Source: Notolepis coatsorum (Eukaryota > Chordata > Actinopteri > Aulopiformes > Paralepididae). Taken from it: a DNA stretch of 64,000 bases. Below the pieces are notes generated by a model, which had not been told where the DNA came from, searched no databases, and was given only the letters and a program-made list of their open reading frames with translations. Location: contig OZ020599.1 in NCBI GenBank assembly GCA_963971535.1, positions 97,981,646 through 98,045,645 on the forward strand. Direction: 5' to 3'. Shown in pieces: positions 57,300 to 64,000 of the stretch (its first letter is position 1; the number at the start of each line of letters is the position of its first letter). A program made the translations under genes and the position numbers.

Positions 57300-58360
57300 G
57301 GCGAGACACTGCAGGTGAATAGTCAAATATCCTTTTTTTGTCGATTTTGTTATATTTTGCTTCCTAAACATGTCTTCTATGAATCTAGTGACAATAAAAC
57401 GTCAATAACACACATTTAGTTGTTTATTTTACATCATTTTGCCTTATTGCATCCATAAATGTGCACATATTTAATTAATGGGGAAGTGCCTCATTTGCGT
57501 ATATAAACATAAATTTCAGAAAACTTGCAATATATTTTTTCTTAGTTTATATGTACATAACAAATTGGGAAAGTTTCATAGTGATATCTATTCAAATATT
57601 TTTTGCCTATTAGGGGGTATTACACTGTACTACACTGTTTGTAGCCTGTGTGTAGTTCTGTTCAGTTCAATAACATCATTATTATTATTATTATTCAGTT
57701 ATCAGGCATGTGTTTAGGTTGTCTATTACTAATGGTTTGATTAGGTATTGTGTTTGTAAATATCTGTTTAAAAAAAAAAAGTATGGCATTTTACAATACA
57801 GAACTTTGAAGGCGTTTTCCCAAAAATGAGTTTTAAGAGTTTTTCCTCATACTCTGAGCCAGAAATCTCCACTTCAGTAGCACTCACATACACCAAACCT
57901 TCCAGTTCTATTCATATCTATGTTCTGAAGGTATTTACAGAAGGGTTTGTTGATATCGCATTCATACCCTGATTTATATCACATTTTATTCCTAAAAACA
58001 TGGCGAAATATGGAATTTTACCATAAAAATGGACTGAATGGAGTATTTTCTGATTTATGGAGTGATAAAAAGAGATATCCAAAATCCCCTCTGTAATAAC
58101 CATTGGCTCTAATATGTCAACAAAATGAAACTATAATTTTGAAAATGGCTTTATCCAATGTTCAGATTTCTGTCCTGGAATTATATGCAAATTAGTGCAT
58201 ATTTAAGTAGATCATGCCTCATTTGCATATTTAAACATACAATTTCAGAAAACTTGTAATACAAAAAAGTCTTGTCTTAATATAAGTAATCAACTGGGGA
58301 AGTTTCATTGTGATATCTATTAGTTAATTCTTTTACCCTATTCACCTGCAGTGTCTCCCC
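57300..58360. mobile_element. TTAA-flanked MITE (piggyBac-type)
   Basis: Ends GGCGAGACACTGCAGGTGAA / (reverse complement) GGGGAGACACTGCAGGTGAA; TTAA at 57296-57299 and 58361-58364. The interior carries a roughly 120-bp direct repeat (CCTCATTTGC.TAT.TAAACAT near 57487 and 58208). No transposase. Confidence 0.85.
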
Positions 58361-58878
58361 TTAATTAAGAAACTTCAAAAACATAAAGAAACTATAATCA
58401 TGCTTGTAAATGTAACTAATTCCACCAGATCTTCACCCCTCCTTCACATTAATAACTTGGTAATGAATAAACAAAGTTCACAAAAGCCCTGTAATGTCAG
58501 TTTGTTTTTGCATATTGACCCACCACTCATACACTCCAAGTAATTGACCTCTACAGGTTGTGTTAAAATAGTATGTGGTCCAGTTATACTGCTCTGATTA
58601 TGTCCACTGAAATAGACATTGTATATTTCCTTCCATCTGTGAAGACTAACTCACTTATAGCTAGGCTACCAATGCTTTAGAAGTCAGTGTTTCTTGAACC
58701 ATGGGTTGGGACATACTATTTACATTTTACATTATAGTCATCTATAGCCGACACTTTTATTCAAAGTGACTTACAAGTTCTGTACAAGTCAGCAGGAAGG
58801 GTACAACTCTGGCAGCTAATGGAGTAAGATTGTTCATCAGTGTCGAACTTGAGTGCTAGTCTTGAGTGCATGGTAGCA

Positions 58879-59637
58879 GTGTTGGAAGAAGTACAGTTCC
58901 TTTACTTAAGTACAAGTAGAAATACCCAGATAAATGAGTACTCTGGTAAAAGTAAAAGTCCTCCATTCAAAACTCTAGTATTTGCTATTGAATGTACTTA
59001 AGTATCTAAAATAAAAGTATGCATTCTACATGGCATTTGTGTATTCCAGTGTTTGGCAGTGTTCAAACCTTGATCCATTGACCTCTACAGGTCATGTTAA
59101 AGTGGTACATGGTCCAGTTATGCTGCTCTGATTAAAGGTTATGTTAAACTGGTATGTGGTCCAGTTATGCTGCTCTGATTAAAGGTTATGTTAAAGTGGT
59201 ATGTGGTCCAGTTATGCTGCTCTGATTAAAGGTTAAAGTGGTATGTGGTCCAGTTATGCGCTGATTAAAGGTTGTGTTAAAGTGGTACATGGTCCAGTTA
59301 TGCTGCTCAGATTAAATGTTATGTTAAAGTGGTATGTGGTCCAGTTATGCTGCTCTGATTAAAGGTTATTAAAGTGGTATGTGGTCCAGTTATTCTGCTC
59401 CGATTATGTCCAGTTGAAGTTTGCAGGCTTCAAATGATAAAGTATATCATCTTCCTACATTTCTGCCATGTTTGCTATGCAACATCTTTTTTCTTCAAAG
59501 TAACTGATGGGTTCAGAGTGCAGTGGAGTAAAAAGTACATTATTTCCTTTGAAATGTAGTAGAGTATAAAGTTCCATAAAATTTAAATACTAAAAAAGTT
59601 GCTCAGAATTGTACTTAAGTAAAAAATACTTTCCACC
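58879..59637. mobile_element. hAT-like MITE (CAGTGTTGG type) containing a minisatellite
   Basis: CAGTGTTGGAAGAAGTACAG...TTTACTTAAGTAC on the left and TTGTACTTAAGTAAAAAATA..CTTTCCACCACC on the right resemble a very common fish MITE. A minisatellite of about 47-57 bp units (59084-59410, seven copies of GTGGTCCAGTTATGCTGCTC type) expands its interior. A target duplication was not resolved. Confidence 0.75.
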
Positions 59638-60167
59638 ACCACATAGTAGTATAGACATATCAGCTATTAGGTAATAATATAGGCAAGGTAGAGTTGTTTT
59701 TTCTTTTCTCTTCTTTTCATTTCCATAATATGGGTCATGGCCGTGTTCTAGGGAGTGGCCAGATGATACGTAGGCCTGCAATGTGTACACAGTATATGAA
59801 AAACAGCTCCTATTACTATTCTTTCACAAGTCTGGATTGTAAAAGAGAGCACAATTAGGCTACTAAATGTGGATCCATTGTTGAAAAGGCTTAAAACAAC
59901 TGCACTCTGGGTTGTAAAACAGTTAAACACTTCAAAAATATAATTGACTAACCTCTGATAGTTCATAAATAACAAATCAATATGCATGACAGAATTAGTT
60001 AGCCATATAACATTCCAAAAATATCATTGACTAACTTAAGAGTTAATAATTAACAAATCAATACGCAGGACTCAATCACATTCCTTAATGTAATATTTAA
60101 GTTTAACTTCATTTTTCAGATTAAAACCCAAAACCTCAAGATAAATAAATCATTAAAAAGATTATCC

Positions 60168-60622
60168 AGCGGCTGGGTGGCGCAGTGGACAAGGTGCTCG
60201 TCACCAACGCAAGAGACACTGGTATCGAATCGAGCTTTCAGCGTTGCCTCCGGCTTGGCCGGCCGTCATACTGGCTCGATTGGCAGAGTCAGCGGGAGGG
60301 AAGCCGGTGGGTGGGTCTGGGTCGTTGTGGACAGCGACTCCTACAGTTCGGTCGGGGCGCCTGCACAGCGAGGGAAGGATCTAAGTGAGGTAGTGTGACC
60401 TTCCACACGTTACACTCTCTCAGTGAGAGTCCGCGCTGCCAGGTGAAAAGAAGTGGTGGGCTGGGTACACATGTGTCGGAGGAAGCATGTGATAGTCTCC
60501 GCCCTCCCAGACCGACGGTAGGGGGTAGAGTGCGCAACGACCAGGAAGGGGATTGGGAATTGGCATAACGACTAACATTGGGAGGGGAGAAAAACGGAAA
60601 AAGGAGGAAAAAGATAATGAAA
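60168..60622 (+). mobile_element. tRNA-derived SINE, copy 8
   Basis: Head AGCGGCTGGGTGGCGCAGTG, subtype as copy 2. Target duplications AAAAAGATTATCC lie at 60155-60167 and 60623-60635. Confidence 0.95.
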
Positions 60623-60635
60623 AAAAAGATTATCC

Positions 60636-63113
60636 GATTAATTTGATACCTTAGTGCAGGTAATTCTATAACACCAAACAATGCATGTGAAAGGGCAAAT
60701 AAAGAGTCAAATTGAGCATCAATTCCAATTTCTCCATTTATTAGTTGTACAATTATGAAAAATAATAATCATAAAAAAGACTGGAAGCCCAAGATTATTT
60801 ACAATCTTTTTTTTTTGTAGTGAGGTCCCTCTTCTGAGTCACTTTTTATCAGTCTTTATTTTTTATCACAGGGTATTTATTCATGATATGTTGAACTTTA
60901 TAAGACATAGTCCTTTTCTCTTGACAAACGTGGCAAAAAATTACATACATACTATACATATACATATATATACTGTATATATATATAGATATCTATAAAA
61001 GCAAAAATCATTCAAGTATCAAAATACAGACCGCTAGATTAATTTACAATCCAATATCATTCTCATCATAGTCGTCATCATCATCATCATCGTCATCATC
61101 ATCATCTTGTTGAGATTAAGTCCCAAAGTACCGCTTGTTATCCTTAACAATGTGCAAATGCTGAACGGGAGCAGGTTGGCAGCTGGCCGAGGACAGTTGT
61201 ACCATAAGAGTTACCATACTGGCCTGAAAATGTACCACATAGTTTTTCTTTATTATTATTATCATCATCATCATCATCGTCATCATCATAATGACCTGAC
61301 CGTACACACATCAGCTGATCTTAAAGAGTACCACTAACACTCGGCATACACAGGGGGATAAGTAGGTGGGGAAACATGCTCTTGGTCTCATCATTCTGCA
61401 GCTAAAATCTACTGAGGACCGGTGAGGTCTGCGTTTCGCCCCCGGTTCGGTTTTAAAAAGGAACCAAGCTTTTAGAACCGAACTAACGGATGTGAGAGGA
61501 AGATACTTTTTTTACGGTTAACCCAGCCTGCTCGTGTTTTCCCCAAAGTCCAGCATTAATACAGATCGCTGTCCTACAAAACAGTTAAAACATACCAATA
61601 AAAAAAAAAACAATAACTTTTAAATGGAATAAAAGCCATTCCCCATGTAAAAAAAAACAACGCGTATTTAGTGTCAGTTTCTCTCCTTTATATTGGTTGG
61701 AGAACTCCTCCTGTACGAGACCACATTGATAACCACACTTGTCTTGTTATGGATGAGAAGTTAATGATCAAGAAGAAATGTTTTAATGTTATATGAAACT
61801 AGATGAATCAATCAGGCCCGCCCTCCACCTCACATTGCATTCCTTCCTTCCTTTATTGTCTCAGCTAGTCTCCCATTAACCACATAGGCATTGCATTGAG
61901 ACCCGCAGGTCCTTGACAGAGTAAACATTAGCAAGGATAGCCCTCGGTGGGGACAGGTTATATAGGGGGACATGCCCTTCTGAGAGAAAAGAGCTATTTA
62001 GAGGCATCAATTAATTTCCCGTGGGGGATGGATACACTATAGCTATGACAAAACAAAACCACATTTGGCGCTTTTTTTCCTTTTTAATAAATACGCGAGC
62101 CACTTCGTCCTGGTGTGTGGAGTGAAGGTCGGACTCCTGTTCCCACTGGATGGCGTGCTGTGTGTGGGGGGGGGGGACTCGAGTGGGAGGGAGGCTTTAC
62201 CGTGAATTTCTTTTAATGGATATTTGTGGATCAGAGAGGGGCTGACGTTGTCGCTTTACTGGCTCAGATGGGAGCGGGGTCTGGTGACAGGAAGTGTGAG
62301 ACCTGGCTCAGATGGGCGGTGTGTGTGGTGACAGGAAGTGTGAGACCTGGGGCTCGACGGGGCGGTGTGTGTGGTGACAGGAAGTGTGAGACCTGGGGCT
62401 CGACGGAGGCCTGTGGTCTGACGGACTCGTCTCCGGGCGCCGGTCCCCCTCCCTCCTGACGGGACACTGTAGAGGCTGCGAGCGCGATCCCCGGTGGATG
62501 ATGTGATGCGACGTGCCGCTTGGGGGGCGAGGGAGGACGTCTCTTCCCCCCCCCCCCCCCCCCCCCTCCGACGACACCCCTAGTACCCACCATGCAGTAC
62601 GGGGCGTCCCCGTCCTCTCATACCGGCTGGGAGTTTGGCCACAGTGTTCAGCTATGGGGGGAGGGGACGGACACACATGCACACACAAAGCAATGTGGTT
62701 AAATAAAGGTCAAACACAATGAATGAAGACACTAGAGACTGCCACTGGCACATCAGCATGGATGGACCTCCCCGGATAATAACTAACCACTCTTTCAACA
62801 ACAGCGGTCAAACATTAACTCGACAAACACAAAAACATAGAAAGGCATCCGTAACTAAATCAAACACACGGAGAAAAGGCGCGCGCGTGTCGTGAAAAAA
62901 GAAAAAGAAGATGAAAAGAAAAGACGCAGGTATTCCATCACCACTCGGGGCGTTTTTTACAAAAGAAAGTGCTTGGCTATTATAACATAGTCCGGTCCAG
63001 ACGACGGCGCATCGAGGCATCTGGTCAAGTCACGGTTCTCTCTCTCTCTCAGACAGCCAGAAAAAGGCGTGCTCAGTCTTGGGACGGGATGGGGGGGACG
63101 GGGACGGGGCTGT
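60636..63113. other. Repeat-poor stretch, possible 3' UTR on the minus strand
   Basis: No ORF of substance. Holds (CAT)n tracts (61075-61105, 61258-61290), a roughly 47-bp tandem repeat at 62270-62405 (GGTGACAGGAAGTGTGAGAC, three to four units) and a C18 run near 62550. If the exon at 63114-63302 is real, this would be its 3' UTR. Confidence 0.3.
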
Positions 63114-63302
63114 CTAGTTGCTGGAGCGGTCCAGAGTTCTCTCCTTAGAGTTCCGTTCCACTGTTGTGTCCCCTCTCTGGGGGCGAAAGGTGTGGGAGAG
63201 ATGCTGCCGTGACCCTCCCTCCCCTCCTTCAGCCTGGCCTCCTCCTGTCACAGCGGGGAGACTCTGAGCCTCCTCTGGCAGCGTCGCGTCAGACAGTGAG
63301 TC
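63114..63302 (-). CDS. Possible terminal exon of an unrecognised gene
   Basis: After a CAGTAG acceptor, a 62-codon frame runs DSLSDATLPEEAQSLPAV ... TTVERNSKERTLDRSSN to a TAG stop. Hydrophilic with Gly-rich middle; I do not recognise the family. The polypyrimidine tract is weak and nothing upstream in the window confirms it. Confidence 0.2.
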   Translation of the reverse strand, partial: DSLSDATLPEEAQSLPAVTGGGQAEGGEGGSRQHLSHTFRPQRGDTTVERNSKERTLDRSSN

Positions 63303-63346
63303 CTACTGTACGTCTGAGGAGTGAGCTGCCACACAACAGCACGTTA

Positions 63347-63437
63347 CCCCTTTCACTGCCACACTACAGAAGGTTAACCGTCGGTAGTGTGATAGTAAAG
63401 AAGAGTTAACCTTCTGTAGTGTGGCAGTGAAAGGGTT
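63347..63437. repeat. AAGGGTTAAC repeat, locus 4
   Basis: A compact inverted pair: CCCTTTCACTGCCACACTAC and GTAGTGTGGCAGTGAAAGGG flank a GTCGGTAGTGTGATAGTAAAG centre. Confidence 0.85.
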
Positions 63438-63539
63438 CAAATGTGGCGCCTGGTCCAGGTCTGAGATTCCCACTGTTAGTGGGGGATTGTTTTCCAACGG
63501 CTGCATAGAATAATGGGACCGGTTCCGTGAGTGTCGTCG

Positions 63540-63945
63540 TCGTCGTCGTCCCCCCCCCCCCCCCCCCCCCCCCCCTCTCTCTCTCTCTCTGGAGACGTGT
63601 CCAATCCTGGTACAGGAGACTCTATAGCGAGCGGGGGCGTGGTAGTAGTGGGTCATTCCTGGCTGTGATCGATCTGATTGGACCAGAGAACAGAGAGCCT
63701 CTGAGTGGGCACCGTGTCGCCTACGGGAGCAGAGAAAGGACAGAAAGGACAGCGAGAGAAAAAGAGAAGGAGGAGGAGGAGGAGGAGGAGACCGGCTTGT
63801 GAGCGAGAACAAGGAACCGGAGCTGGGGGACGACGAGAGCTGGGAGAACAGGAGGAGGAGGAGGACGGAGGACAGGGAGTACCGGTGAGGGGAGGTGTGT
63901 GTGTGTGCGGGGGGGGGGGGGGGGGGGAGAGTCGCTATGAGGTCA
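63540..63945. repeat. Simple-sequence tracts
   Basis: (GTC)n, C24, (CT)n, (GGA)n and G18 runs between 63535 and 63930. The proline- and glycine-rich ORFs here are products of these tracts. Confidence 0.95.
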
Positions 63946-64000
63946 AGGGTCACGGCAACTACGGTCAAATGTGGTCTGTGGTGGTAGAGTTAGGAATAGT

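Noticed and set aside
59084..59410. CRISPR-like spaced repeats
   Set aside because: Repeat units are contiguous tandem copies without unique spacers, in a eukaryotic genome.
63303..63968. 221-codon proline/serine-rich minus-strand ORF
   Set aside because: Built from poly-C, (CT)n and the AAGGGTTAAC repeat.

Overview
This is nuclear DNA from a ray-finned (very probably teleost) fish. It is intron-rich with no operon structure and is dense in fish-type transposable elements: L1 and Jockey-superfamily LINEs, hAT and piggyBac MITEs, tRNA-derived SINEs, a DIRS-like element and long palindromes. The two genes I can identify are vertebrate. The species cannot be named from the sequence alone.

Layout: (1) 1-5.7 kb is repeat-rich, with an L1 3' fragment, a palindromic 'AAGGGTTAAC' repeat, a cluster of large palindromes at 2.77-3.61 kb and a tRNA-SINE. 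(2) 5717-10139, minus strand, is a three-exon gene for the fish counterpart of SARG/C1orf116 (about 754 aa). It carries an in-frame 39-bp coding minisatellite, and an L1 insertion has duplicated the exon-1 splice donor. (3) 10.4-27 kb is intergenic: nested hAT elements (11251-12597 containing 11609-12034), LINE tails, a (CATA)n microsatellite, SINEs and some repeat-poor non-coding stretches. (4) 27105-35862 is a structurally complete L1-type LINE with an 18-bp perfect target-site duplication. ORF1 is intact. ORF2 is interrupted by a piggyBac-type MITE, a tRNA-type SINE and a minus-strand solo LTR; two of these three insertions have exact boundaries that restore the frame when subtracted. (5) 37.7-54.8 kb, minus strand, is a diverged MHC class I heavy-chain gene. 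Exons for alpha-1, alpha-2, alpha-3 and the membrane segment lie at 37748-42044. A likely signal-peptide exon lies at 54738-54789, which makes a 12.7-kb first intron packed with transposons. These include a 5.4-kb DIRS-like element with a 5S-rRNA-like sequence inside, a LINE with a 625-aa open reverse-transcriptase frame, and a 580-bp near-palindromic element with 9-bp target duplications. (6) 55-64 kb holds a second LINE copy, a TTAA-flanked MITE, a hAT-like MITE, a minisatellite, a SINE and a repeat-poor 3' stretch that may contain a terminal exon of an unrecognised gene.

The best candidates for something undescribed are: the DIRS-like element (44650-50047), whose internal sequence is the exact reverse complement of a head-to-tail circle junction and which encloses a near full-length 5S-like sequence; the palindrome cluster at 2.77-3.61 kb; and the recurrent 'AAGGGTTAAC' palindromic repeat at four loci. 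Exon boundaries were set by hand from GT/AG sites and reading phase. No database search was possible, so family names for transposons rest on target-site length, terminal motifs and protein motifs.
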